This document shows positions 1 through 7,403 of a DNA stretch of 55,755 bases, in pieces. The notes under the pieces are model-generated. The model did not search any database. It was not told the origin of the DNA and saw nothing but the letters and a program-made list of their open reading frames with translations. Position numbers and translations under genes: made by a program. Source of the stretch: Candidatus Corynebacterium faecigallinarum (GTDB taxonomy: Bacteria; Actinomycetota; Actinomycetes; Mycobacteriales; Mycobacteriaceae). The stretch covers positions 1 to 55,755 of the forward strand of contig DWVP01000018.1 in NCBI GenBank assembly GCA_019120175.1. Reading direction: 5' to 3'. Position 1 is the stretch's first letter; the number at the start of each line of letters is the position of its first letter.

Positions 1-123
1 GAGTGGCGAGAGACCGGAGTGCGGCCGGCCACGCCGGAAGGTATCCCGCCCATCATGATGTCGATGGGGAAGAAGTGGGAGCGAACGGGGAAGGTGTGCC
101 ACCCGTTCTATGAGGTGAACTGA
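1..123 (+). CDS. 3' end of an unidentified protein (partial)
   Basis: Frame 1 is open from the first base and ends at TGA 121-123, giving 40 residues that include the stretch GKKWERTGKVCHPFYEVN. No family is recognised. It lies on the strand opposite the integrase and probably belongs to the integrated element. The start lies outside the window, so only the open frame supports it; it could be a chance open end. Confidence 0.35.
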   Translation, partial: EWRETGVRPATPEGIPPIMMSMGKKWERTGKVCHPFYEVN

Positions 124-361
124 CCGCGTAACAGGGTGTCCCGGAGTGATTCGGGGTGCCCGATTATTTGGTTAGGTTACCGCCCCTGAGGTATGCCCGT
201 AGCGGCGCTGTAACGGGCCGTGGGGCGACTTTCGGGGGCCTATGGTCATTCCCCCCCGTTTTATGGAAGTAGCTTGCTCATACGGAGCGTGAACGCCAAC
301 CGGAGGGCGATAGGCACCGAGGAGGGAAGGGTGGCCAGGGTGTCCTAAGTTTCGGGGTGTT
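124..361. other. Intergenic region between partial ORF and integrase 3' end
   Basis: About 240 bp with no convincing coding frame. It contains GGTTAGGTTACC near 168-179, which resembles half of an iron-regulator (DtxR-type) box, and a run of C at 252-258. No hairpin terminator with a T tract is clear. Nothing functional is claimed. Confidence 0.4.
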
Positions 362-1777
362 CTACTTCCATTCGATTTGTACGGACTCGGGTCTGAACTT
401 CGGCCCTGGGGGTGACTTGATTAGTGTGACGGTGGCTAGTGTGTCGATGATGGTGGCGCGGTTGTCTGCTGGCATTTGGTCCCAGTGTGCGCGCATGTCG
501 TCGGCGGTTGTGAGTGCTGCCAGTGGGTTGCTGGTGCGGTGTCGTGCTAGCTCCCGGTCTATGGTGTCGATGCGTTCAGCTATCTCGCGTTTGCTTTGTG
601 CGAGTTCTATTTCTGTGATCGTGTCGTCGATGAACAGGCTGGTGAGTCGGTCGCGCTTGTGGGTTAGCCTGCGGCGTTCGGCGTGTAGTCGTTCGATGTG
701 TTGCGTGTCGTCGTCGTGTTGTTGTGGTTGTACGCGTTCGCGTGCGAGGTATGCGCAGATGATGGTGCTGATGTAGTCGTCCAGCGGTCCTGCCTGTCGT
801 CTGGTCTTGTGGCACTCCATGCATACGTATGTTGCTGTCCTTTTCGGGTCTTCGCCGTCTTTGCGTTTCTTTCCGTTCGGTCCGGTTCGTAGTGGACTAC
901 CGCATTTACCGCAGCGGTACACGCCTGCGCCTTGCCAGTTGCGTGTGCGTCCTTGGTGTTTGCTGTTGCCTTTGTCGTCTCCCCTGCGTCTGTCTAGTTC
1001 GTCCTGTAGTGCGTGCCAGTCGTCGAGGGTGATGAGTGGTTCCCAGTTCCCTGTGCCGACTACCTCGCCCTGGTGTGTAATGAGTCCGGCGATGGTCGGT
1101 GCGCGTAGTGCGTTGCGGATGGTGACGGCGCGTATCTTTGCTCCGCTTGGTGTGCGTGTGGTGAGCGTGTTGGTTAGTCCCATGATGGTGTCGCCTCGGA
1201 GTACGCGGCGGGTGGCTTCCCGGACTATGGGGGCACGTTCGGGGTCGGGGATGATCCGGGGGGAGTCTGGGTTGGGGTCGGGGTTGCGCATGTAGCCGAG
1301 GGGGTATCTTCCGCCAGACCACCGGCCTTGTTCGCGGAGGCGGGCCTTCGATAGTTTCACGCGCTCGGAGGTGTGCTCAATTTCGTGTGTGGCGACATCT
1401 ACGAGGATGCGTGCGTTCATGCGGCCGGAGGCGGTGGTGAGGTCTACTTCTCCCCCTCCGTTGACTGCGTAGAGGGTGGTGCGTGTTTCTTGTGCGAGGG
1501 TGAGCCAGGGTTCTAAGTCGCGTGAGGTGCGGTATAGGCGGTCGCTGTGCCAGACGATGACGCGTGAGCCTGGGTGTTGTTGGAGGCGGTCGCGTAGCTG
1601 CTGATAGGCGGGGCGGTGCTTGTGGTATGCGCTGATGTCGTTGTCGGTGAACACTTCCGTCACGGGGGTTAGGTCGTGTTGTTGTGCGTACTGTTCGCAG
1701 GTGTGTTGTTGTCGTTCTACGCCTGCTTTGCGGCCGGTGGGGTCGCTGCTGATGCGGCAGTAGATGTAGGTGTGCAT
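362..1777 (-). CDS. Large serine recombinase / integrase
   Basis: Site-specific recombinase of 471 aa. The N-terminal resolvase domain (about 1-150) starts with YCRISSD, where Ser10 is the expected nucleophile, followed by the DRLYRTSRDLE arginine motif near 79-89. A recombinase domain follows (about 155-260), then a zinc ribbon with Cys289, Cys292, Cys319 and Cys322, and a charged coiled-coil at about 355-415. Length and architecture match phage integrases such as that of M. tuberculosis phiRv1 (469 aa, family knowledge). The start ATG has no clear Shine-Dalgarno sequence. It would catalyse integration at an att site directly upstream of its own start, and the neighbouring DUF222 gene is interrupted exactly there. 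No recombination directionality factor is visible. Confidence 0.95.
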   Translation of the reverse strand: MHTYIYCRISSDPTGRKAGVERQQHTCEQYAQQHDLTPVTEVFTDNDISAYHKHRPAYQQLRDRLQQHPGSRVIVWHSDRLYRTSRDLEPWLTLAQETRTTLYAVNGGGEVDLTTASGRMNARILVDVATHEIEHTSERVKLSKARLREQGRWSGGRYPLGYMRNPDPNPDSPRIIPDPERAPIVREATRRVLRGDTIMGLTNTLTTRTPSGAKIRAVTIRNALRAPTIAGLITHQGEVVGTGNWEPLITLDDWHALQDELDRRRGDDKGNSKHQGRTRNWQGAGVYRCGKCGSPLRTGPNGKKRKDGEDPKRTATYVCMECHKTRRQAGPLDDYISTIICAYLARERVQPQQHDDDTQHIERLHAERRRLTHKRDRLTSLFIDDTITEIELAQSKREIAERIDTIDRELARHRTSNPLAALTTADDMRAHWDQMPADNRATIIDTLATVTLIKSPPGPKFRPESVQIEWK

Positions 1778-2853
1778 GTGTGTAGGTTATCTGGGTGTGG
1801 GTGGTGGGATGAATTAGTTAGTGTGTGGGTGTTGACATTCACCAGGTGGTCGTGGTCGCAGCGGTCGGCCCGGACGCAGCAGCCGGGGAATCGGCACCGT
1901 CCGTCCCTCCCCTCGATCAGTGCCCGCTGCACCGTGGTGAAACGGTAGGACGCTGTCGCCGGAACCTCGGCACGTTCCGGCAGGTTCCGGACCTGCTCGG
2001 CGATCCCGGCCAGCGTGGCCGCGGTCGTCGGTGAGACCCACCCGATTCCGGTGAGGTATCCGCCGGCACCTTCCTGGGTGTACATGTTGACGGTCACGGA
2101 GAGTTGCTCCATGCGTCCGCCGAGGATGCCGAGGACAACCTCGCCCCGACATTCGCTCATCGTCGGGGCCGCAGCCGGCGCATCCCCGTCCGGCACTGCG
2201 GCGTCCTGCGTGGCGTGCTCCCGCCGCCAGTCCAGTGCAGCGTCGCTGATCGACGACCACAAGGACTCGGCGATGACCTCGGTGCCGCAATCCAGGACGA
2301 ACTTCGTCCCCTGACGGGTCAACCGTACTTCCTCTGCTTCGCGCTCCTCGGTCTGCGCCACCACCAGCGGGGCGACCGCCACCAGCGCCTCATCGGCGAC
2401 ATCGGACAAGGCTGTGATCGCAGTGATGTTGGTCCGGTCCACCCAGTCACGAATCGCCGTAGCCACTGCGGCATCGAGGACGTCCAGGAGAACATCTGTG
2501 GCCGGGTCGGAGGTCCGGAGTGCCCTGGCGTGGCGGTTCACCCGGCTCCACAGGGTGTCGAGGTGGTCCACGGAGTAACGGCCGTCCGCCCGGAACGTGG
2601 CGAAGAGGTCCGGCATCCGTTCGGCGATCTCGGCGGCGTGGACGTAGCGGTGCGACTCGGCGGTACGTCGCCGGCGCATCACCTCCGCGGATGACAGACG
2701 GTGATCTGCCGGCACCCCGGCGAGGAACTCCACCAGTTCCAGCTCTGCACGGTTGATCCTCCCCGAGAACTGCAACGCCAACCCGGCCCGTTCACGACGG
2801 GTCAGTGGGGTTGCCACCTCGCCACCTGCCTGGGGTGATGGTACGACGTTCAT
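1717..2853 (-). pseudogene. DUF222 / HNH endonuclease (13E12 repeat family), 3' end replaced by prophage sequence
   Basis: About 338 native codons followed by about 40 residues of unrelated His/Thr-rich sequence. The DUF222 part is intact and the protein reaches the HNH start (RCRFPGC, then CDHDHLV at codons 1840-1860). The rest of the HNH motif, normally ending with the Asn and final His, is missing and the frame runs on into the integrase start. Family members usually continue for 50 or more residues past this point. The start ATG at 2853 was chosen because CAGGAGAA lies just upstream; an upstream in-frame extension to 2934 lacks this. The missing 3' end should lie at the far end of the prophage, left of the window. 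As it stands a catalytically dead nuclease is expected. Confidence 0.8.
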
Positions 2854-3130
2854 GGGTTCTCCTGCCGTCAGAGTATTTACGATCACATTGTCGAATGGTG
2901 CACTTCGTACACTAACAACTGCACTGGACAGCAATATTTCGCCCAGGTTGCTGACAGGAACGTATGTTATAAATTGGATGTTCAGCCGCGACGGTCAGGA
3001 CAATCCGCAGGTCATCGACGTCCGTCCAGGGCGAAATCTGACGCAAGATCCGGGTTCCGACGGTGGACAGACATCCCGGTAGGGTGTGGAGGTAGCCTGC
3101 AGCGCCCGCCCAAGATCGGAGCCCCCGAAG

Positions 3131-3868
3131 ATGAAGCGCCCCCTCGCCGTGCTTGCCGGATCCACACTTGTACTCGGACTCAGTGCCTGCGGATTCGATG
3201 AGACGGTGTTCAGCTCCTCCGCCGAGGAGAGCGAGACCAACGCCCGGGCGGTCTCCGTGCCCTCCAGCGCCGACCTGTACCGCATCGGCGCCACCGGCCC
3301 CGACGAACTGAACGAGGACGCCGAGGAAGGCGACCCCCTGCGCTTCATCGATCCGTCGCTGATCACCGACGAGGGGACACTCAAACGACGGATGACCCCC
3401 ACCGAAGCCCAGGCACTCGGAGTACTCTCGAAGATCAACGACGAGCTCAGTGCCGAAGGGGTCAGGATCCTCGATGTCGCCAGCATCCGGGTGTACCTCA
3501 CCGACGGGCCGGACGGTGCGGACTACGAGGGGTGGCAGCGTGCGTACCGCACCTTCTTCGCCAACGTCGACCCCGATTCCGGGGAGAGCCTGATCACCCC
3601 CAGCGCGCTGACGGTCACGAAGGACCCTGAAAGCTCCGACACTGAGACCACCTCCCCCACCTCGGCCCCGGCGACCAGCGAGCCCGCGGAGCCGTCCGAA
3701 TCCGCTGAACCCACCGAAACTACTGCGACCACCACGTCCTCGTCGCCACTGCCCGGCGAGGACAACCCCACCAAACCCACGGTGCTCACCATCGGGGTCG
3801 CCGACCAGCCCGTCGACGGCTGGCTGGTGCAGGTCGAGGTGGACGCCTACACCGAGTCGGACGACTAG
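3131..3868 (+). CDS. Putative lipoprotein, acidic and Ser/Thr/Pro-rich
   Basis: Protein of 245 aa. MKRPLAVLAGSTLVLGLSAC is a lipoprotein signal peptide with lipobox LSAC (Cys20), so it should be anchored to the outer face of the cell membrane. A folded-looking region (about 35-165) is followed by a low-complexity TSAPATSEPAEPSE-type stretch, typical of a cell-wall spanning linker, and a short C-terminal domain. The start was placed at 3131 rather than the longer frame at 3086 because the signal peptide begins here. No family is recognised. It faces purT tail to tail with a gap of about 10 bp. Confidence 0.8.
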   Translation: MKRPLAVLAGSTLVLGLSACGFDETVFSSSAEESETNARAVSVPSSADLYRIGATGPDELNEDAEEGDPLRFIDPSLITDEGTLKRRMTPTEAQALGVLSKINDELSAEGVRILDVASIRVYLTDGPDGADYEGWQRAYRTFFANVDPDSGESLITPSALTVTKDPESSDTETTSPTSAPATSEPAEPSESAEPTETTATTTSSSPLPGEDNPTKPTVLTIGVADQPVDGWLVQVEVDAYTESDD

Positions 3869-3878
3869 AACAGGACGA

Positions 3879-5162
3879 CTAGCGGCGTCCCCACTCGCCG
3901 TCGGCGTCGGCCGGAGCGTCCGAAACGCCCTGCAGCGACACCGTCACAGTGTCCGCCGCCTGGCTCGCCCGCTCACGGGCGATCTCGACGTTCTCCGCGG
4001 TGGAGAACGCCACACCCATGCGGCGACGCTCGTGGCTGACCGGCTTGCCGAAGATCCGCACCTCGGTCTCCGGCACCGCCAGCGCCTGGGACAGGCCGGA
4101 GTACGCGGGGAACTCGGCGCCGGCGGAGGCGTCCTCACTGCTCTCCACCCCACCGTAGATCACCGCGGAGGCACCCGGGGAGATCAGCGTGGTGTCGATC
4201 GGCAGACCCAGGATCGCCCGGGCGTGCAGGTCGAACTCGCTGAAGCGCTGGGATCCCATGGTCACCATGCCGGTGTCGTGCGGGCGGGGGCTGACCTCGG
4301 AGAAGTACACGTCGTCACCCTTGATGAACAGTTCCACACCGAAGACGCCGCGTCCTCCCAGCGCGCTGGTGATGCGGGCGGCGACGGAGCGGGCGGCCTC
4401 GTGGGCGGCCTGGGTCATCTGGGCCGGTTGCCAGGACTCCACGTAGTCGCCGCGGTCCTGGCGGTGACCGATCGGCTCGCAGAACCAGGTGACGTCCTCA
4501 CCGGTCCCCGGATCCAGCGACCGCACGGTCAGCAGAGTGATCTCGTAGTCGAAGGGCACGAACTGCTCGATGATCACGCGCTGGTTCGCCACCCGCGCGC
4601 CACTCATGGCGTAGTCCCAGGAGGCCTGCAGATCGTCCTCGGAACGCACATAGGACTGGCCCTTGCCCGAGGAGCTCATCACCGGCTTGACCACGCACGG
4701 CATGCCGACCTGCTCGACACCGGCGGTGAACTCCTCGTAGGTGGAGGCGAAGACGTGGCGGGAGTTCGGCAGGCCGAGCTCCTTGTCCGCCAGGTTGCGG
4801 ATGCCTTCACGGTTCATGGTCAGGCGGGTGGCGCGGGCGGTGGGGATGACCGTGGCCACACCCTCGTCCTCGACCTCCTGCAGCGCATCGGTGGCCAGCG
4901 CCTCGATCTCCGGCACCACGAAGTCGGGGCCGACCTCCTCGATCAGGGCGCGGATCGCGGCTCGGTCGGTCATGTCGAGGGTGTAGGCGGCGTGGGCGAC
5001 ATGGTGGGCGGGGGCGCCCTGGTAGCGGTCCCCGGCATGGACCTCCACCCCGTAGCGCTGCAGCGCGATGGTGACTTCGCGTCCGAGCTCGCCGGATCCG
5101 AGCAGGAGGACCTTGGTCGCGTTGGGGGCGAGTGGCGTTCCGATGACGTCAGGCGTGTACAT
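3879..5162 (-). CDS. purT: Formate-dependent phosphoribosylglycinamide formyltransferase (GAR transformylase 2)
   Basis: ATP-grasp enzyme that makes formyl-GAR from GAR, formate and ATP in de novo purine synthesis, without folate. The protein (427 aa from ATG 5162) opens with [21 protein letters not shown], the N-terminal PurT signature; [12 protein letters not shown] is the ATP-grasp glycine loop, and [15 protein letters not shown] carries the metal and nucleotide residues near the C-terminus. A GTG at 5189 would add nine residues and would overlap the MerR stop as GTGA, so that start is possible, but conservation begins after ATG 5162. It is probably co-transcribed with the MerR gene. Confidence 0.95.
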   Translation of the reverse strand: MYTPDVIGTPLAPNATKVLLLGSGELGREVTIALQRYGVEVHAGDRYQGAPAHHVAHAAYTLDMTDRAAIRALIEEVGPDFVVPEIEALATDALQEVEDEGVATVIPTARATRLTMNREGIRNLADKELGLPNSRHVFASTYEEFTAGVEQVGMPCVVKPVMSSSGKGQSYVRSEDDLQASWDYAMSGARVANQRVIIEQFVPFDYEITLLTVRSLDPGTGEDVTWFCEPIGHRQDRGDYVESWQPAQMTQAAHEAARSVAARITSALGGRGVFGVELFIKGDDVYFSEVSPRPHDTGMVTMGSQRFSEFDLHARAILGLPIDTTLISPGASAVIYGGVESSEDASAGAEFPAYSGLSQALAVPETEVRIFGKPVSHERRRMGVAFSTAENVEIARERASQAADTVTVSLQGVSDAPADADGEWGRR

Positions 5163-5185
5163 GCCTGGAAACGCTACCAGGCGAA

Positions 5186-5980
5186 TCACCAGGTGGGGTT
5201 GTCGGTGTCCACCCCCTGTGCCGCGGCGTTGGCGCGGATCAGGTCGACGAGGAAGTCGGTGTGGTCCTCACCGTCGACGGTCCAGTTGACACGGAAGCGG
5301 GCATCGGCGAGGTACATGTCGGACAGGATCACCTGCCGGTCGTGGGTGATCTCGTACCAGTACGACAGCGAGGCGCGTTGCCGCTCGGCCAGGGCGTTGC
5401 CCTCCTCCGAACCAGGTAGGACGCCGCGCTGGTGCGCGTCGGCGAGGGCACGGGCGAAGCGGTCGCCCTCCTCCCGGATGTTCTTCCAGTCGGCCTCACC
5501 CATCTTCGACATGGCATCCTGCCCCTGCCGCCATTCCTCGGTGTCGCCCCAGCGTTCCTCGGCCTCGCGCTGGTAGTCGGGGTCCCAGTCGGGCCCGAGG
5601 ATCTCCCGGACCCTCCGGGGTGGCACCGGGCCGGTGTAGACACCACTGTCGGCCTCGGCGATCAGGGCGTCCACCGCGGCGAGCATGCGCTCGACCCCCT
5701 TGCGCCGGTCGATGAGCATCTCGCGCTGGCGCAGCAGGTGGGTGCGCTCATCGGAACCGGTGGCGTCGAGCAGCTCGGCGATCTCGGCGAGCGGGACGCC
5801 GGACTCGCGGTAGACGAGGATGCGTTGGCCGCGGGCGAGATCCTCTTCGGTGTAGATGCGGTAGTCGGACCAGGTGCGGGTCTCCGGGACGAGCAGTTCT
5901 TTGGCGTCCCAGTGGTGCAGGGTGCGGACGGTGACGCCGAGGAAGTCGGCGGCCTGGCTGACGGTGAATTCGGTGTTCAT
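5186..5980 (-). CDS. MerR-family regulator with TipAS-type ligand domain
   Basis: Protein of 264 aa, near the length of Streptomyces TipAL (253 aa). The N-terminal winged helix (about 5-72) contains [21 protein letters not shown] and [16 protein letters not shown], followed by a dimerisation helix and an all-alpha C-terminal domain rich in Trp and acidic residues (about 120-264), as in TipAS antibiotic-binding domains. The start at 5980 was chosen for the GGGAGGAG ribosome site upstream; the longer frame to 6157 reads through the neighbouring ABC gene. The dyad operator at 5996-6018 suggests autoregulation. Ligand unknown; thiopeptide-like compounds are the family precedent. Confidence 0.9.
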   Translation of the reverse strand: MNTEFTVSQAADFLGVTVRTLHHWDAKELLVPETRTWSDYRIYTEEDLARGQRILVYRESGVPLAEIAELLDATGSDERTHLLRQREMLIDRRKGVERMLAAVDALIAEADSGVYTGPVPPRRVREILGPDWDPDYQREAEERWGDTEEWRQGQDAMSKMGEADWKNIREEGDRFARALADAHQRGVLPGSEEGNALAERQRASLSYWYEITHDRQVILSDMYLADARFRVNWTVDGEDHTDFLVDLIRANAAAQGVDTDNPTW

Positions 5981-5995
5981 GAACCAGATACTCCT

Positions 5996-6018
5996 CCCTG
6001 ACGCTGCGTGAGGGTCAA
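5996..6018 (-). promoter_or_regulatory. MerR/TipA-type dyad promoter
   Basis: On the minus strand TTGACC (6018-6013) is followed by CCCTCACG-CAG-CGTCAGGG, an 8-bp dyad with one mismatch per arm, then GGAGGAGTAT. A -35 box followed by a dyad in a long (about 19 bp) spacer is the standard arrangement of MerR-activated promoters. The -35 box overlaps the stop codon of the upstream ABC gene, so the promoter sits at the very end of that gene. Confidence 0.65.
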
Positions 6019-7184
6019 GCCAACTGCACCGCGGCATCGCTGACCGCGGCGGCGAAGGTGACGTTGTGGCAGGACCAGAGGACGGCCGGGAGGCCCTCGT
6101 CCCACAGCGGCTCGACACCGGCCGCGCGCAGGGCGGCGTGGTACTCCCCCGCCGCATAGCCGCGCATGACGCGTGCGAGCCAGGCGTAGCCCTCGGCGTC
6201 CAACCCGACGGTCGGTTCGTCGAGGATCAGCAGGCCGGGCCCGCGGACCAGGGCTGCGGCGACGGCGAGCATGCGTCGCGGCGAGCTGGGGACGTCCAAG
6301 GGGTGGACGTCCCGCCACTTCTCCAGGCCGACCCAGACCAGCGCGGCCTCGGCGTGGGCGGCGTCGGTGCCGACGGCGAGTTCACGCAGTGCGGTGCGTT
6401 TCGAGAACGCCGCGTCCATCCCGGTCGGCGCCCAACCGGTCGTCGGGGCGTCCAGCTCGCCCTGGTTGTCGAGCAGACCGAGGGTGGCCAGCATCAGGGT
6501 GGTCTTGCCGGATCCGTTCGGCCCGGCGAGGTGGGTGACCTGCCCGCCGGCAGCTCGCATGGTCACTGGGCCGGCGGTGAAGAGGCCGCGGGTGACGGTC
6601 ACCGCATCCATGGTCAGGACGCTCCCCTGACCGGGTACCGGGGCATGGTCGACCTGGGGTGCCGGGGCTGCGGCGGGAGTGCCGTCGAGGGTGAGTTCCG
6701 CGGCGGCATCGTCAGCCAGCGCGGTGCGCACCCGGTCGTAGACGGTGACGTCCCCGTCGAAACGGTTGAGGGTGGTGCGCAGGATCTCCACGGCCGCGGC
6801 GTCCAACCCGTCGGTCGGACAGTCCAGGACCAGCGCGCCGGGGTCACGCAGCAGGGCTGAGGCGATGGCCACCCGGCGCGTCTGCCCTGTGGACAGGCGT
6901 GAGGGTTCCCGCTCGGCGACGGCCCGCAGATCCCAGACATCGAGTGCCGCCTCGATGCGGGACGCCATGGTCTCCGGGTCAACGCCCTGCTGCTCCATGC
7001 CGAAGGCGAGTTCCTGGACAACGGTGGAGCGCAGCAGGGAGAGGTGGGAGGAGGCGTCGTTACCGACCCAGGCGGCGCCGGAGGTTTCGGCGGTGGCCCA
7101 GGCGTGCTCGGACAGGCCTGCCCCGGAGGCCGCCCAGTAGAAGCGGTCGATCATGCAGGTGACGCTACCAGGGGCATCGTTCAT
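6015..7184 (-). CDS. ECF-type double ABC ATPase with degenerate first nucleotide-binding domain
   Basis: Protein of 389 aa with two ABC domains. The second has Walker A GPNGSGKTT (221-229), Walker B LLILDE (318-323) and an H-loop His near 373, but its signature is PSSPRR (299-304) instead of LSGGQ. The first domain begins at its Q-loop and TVVQELAFG motif, has a usable signature RLSTGQ (96-101), and lacks Walker A completely; its Walker B ends DC instead of DE. Thus one composite ATP site (second-half Walker A with first-half signature) could work. VVQELAFGMEQQGV is typical of EcfA ATPases of vitamin and metal importers, and ECF T and S genes without an ATPase lie at 14961-16447. A shorter start at 7154 is possible. 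About 60 residues appear lost from the N-terminus relative to the family. Confidence 0.75.
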   Translation of the reverse strand: MNDAPGSVTCMIDRFYWAASGAGLSEHAWATAETSGAAWVGNDASSHLSLLRSTVVQELAFGMEQQGVDPETMASRIEAALDVWDLRAVAEREPSRLSTGQTRRVAIASALLRDPGALVLDCPTDGLDAAAVEILRTTLNRFDGDVTVYDRVRTALADDAAAELTLDGTPAAAPAPQVDHAPVPGQGSVLTMDAVTVTRGLFTAGPVTMRAAGGQVTHLAGPNGSGKTTLMLATLGLLDNQGELDAPTTGWAPTGMDAAFSKRTALRELAVGTDAAHAEAALVWVGLEKWRDVHPLDVPSSPRRMLAVAAALVRGPGLLILDEPTVGLDAEGYAWLARVMRGYAAGEYHAALRAAGVEPLWDEGLPAVLWSCHNVTFAAAVSDAAVQLA

Positions 7185-7276
7185 GTCCGAGCCGCCTTAT
7201 AGAGTGCGAGACGGTGCGGTCGATCATGGCCGCCCTCCTCGCTGCGCGAAGGAGGTGGTTGTCTTGGTTGATTCAC

Positions 7277-7344
7277 CCTCGGATGGTTCAGGTAGGAGCC
7301 TGAACCGAAGAGGCCGGGCACGTTGGTGCTCGGGCAGCCCTGGC
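7277..7344 (-). repeat. Leader repeat element, copy A (candidate cis-regulatory RNA)
   Basis: This 68-bp stretch recurs at 11060-11127 with a single mismatch, in the same orientation, exactly 3783 bp apart. On the minus strand it contains GGTTCAGG-CTCCTA-CCTGAACC, an 8-bp perfect hairpin with a loop complementary to a Shine-Dalgarno sequence, and GGGCTGCCCGAGC. Just 5' of it (minus strand) lies a second hairpin GCGGTG-TTGGTT-CACCGC. It lies in the leader of the ECF-type ATPase gene, about 95 nt before its start, and downstream of the ABC exporter stop. It matches no riboswitch class I can name. Confidence 0.7.
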
Positions 7345-7403
7345 GGTGAACCAACACCGCTGGGGTTGTTCCTTGTCTACTTTGCACAGCACATGCGACA
7401 CCG

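Larger units (their letters stand above)
1..1842. mobile_element. End of an integrated prophage or integrative element (continues left of window)
   Basis: The segment holds a large serine integrase whose start codon is about 60 bp from a point where a host DUF222/HNH reading frame stops resembling its family. Serine integrase attP sites normally lie just upstream of the integrase start, so the junction near 1835-1845 is read as one hybrid att site. Codon use in the integrase (many T-ending codons) differs from the G/C-ending codons of the flanking chromosome. The other att half and the rest of the element are outside the window. The element type (phage or other) is not decided by what can be seen. 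Confidence 0.7.

Noticed and set aside
40..1777. CRISPR array or tRNA in the prophage end
   Set aside because: No repeated units with unique spacers and no tRNA cloverleaf or CCA end were visible.
1825..2694. Long plus-strand open frames over the DUF222 gene
   Set aside because: They are antisense to a clear family member, with arginine/glycine-rich translations typical of GC-rich shadow frames.
7201..7260. Small minus-strand ORF MIDRTVSHSIRRLGHERCPW just before the ECF ATPase
   Set aside because: It has a good GAGGAGGG ribosome site and could be a leader peptide, but 20 codons with no conserved features is too little to call; the site may equally serve the ATPase.
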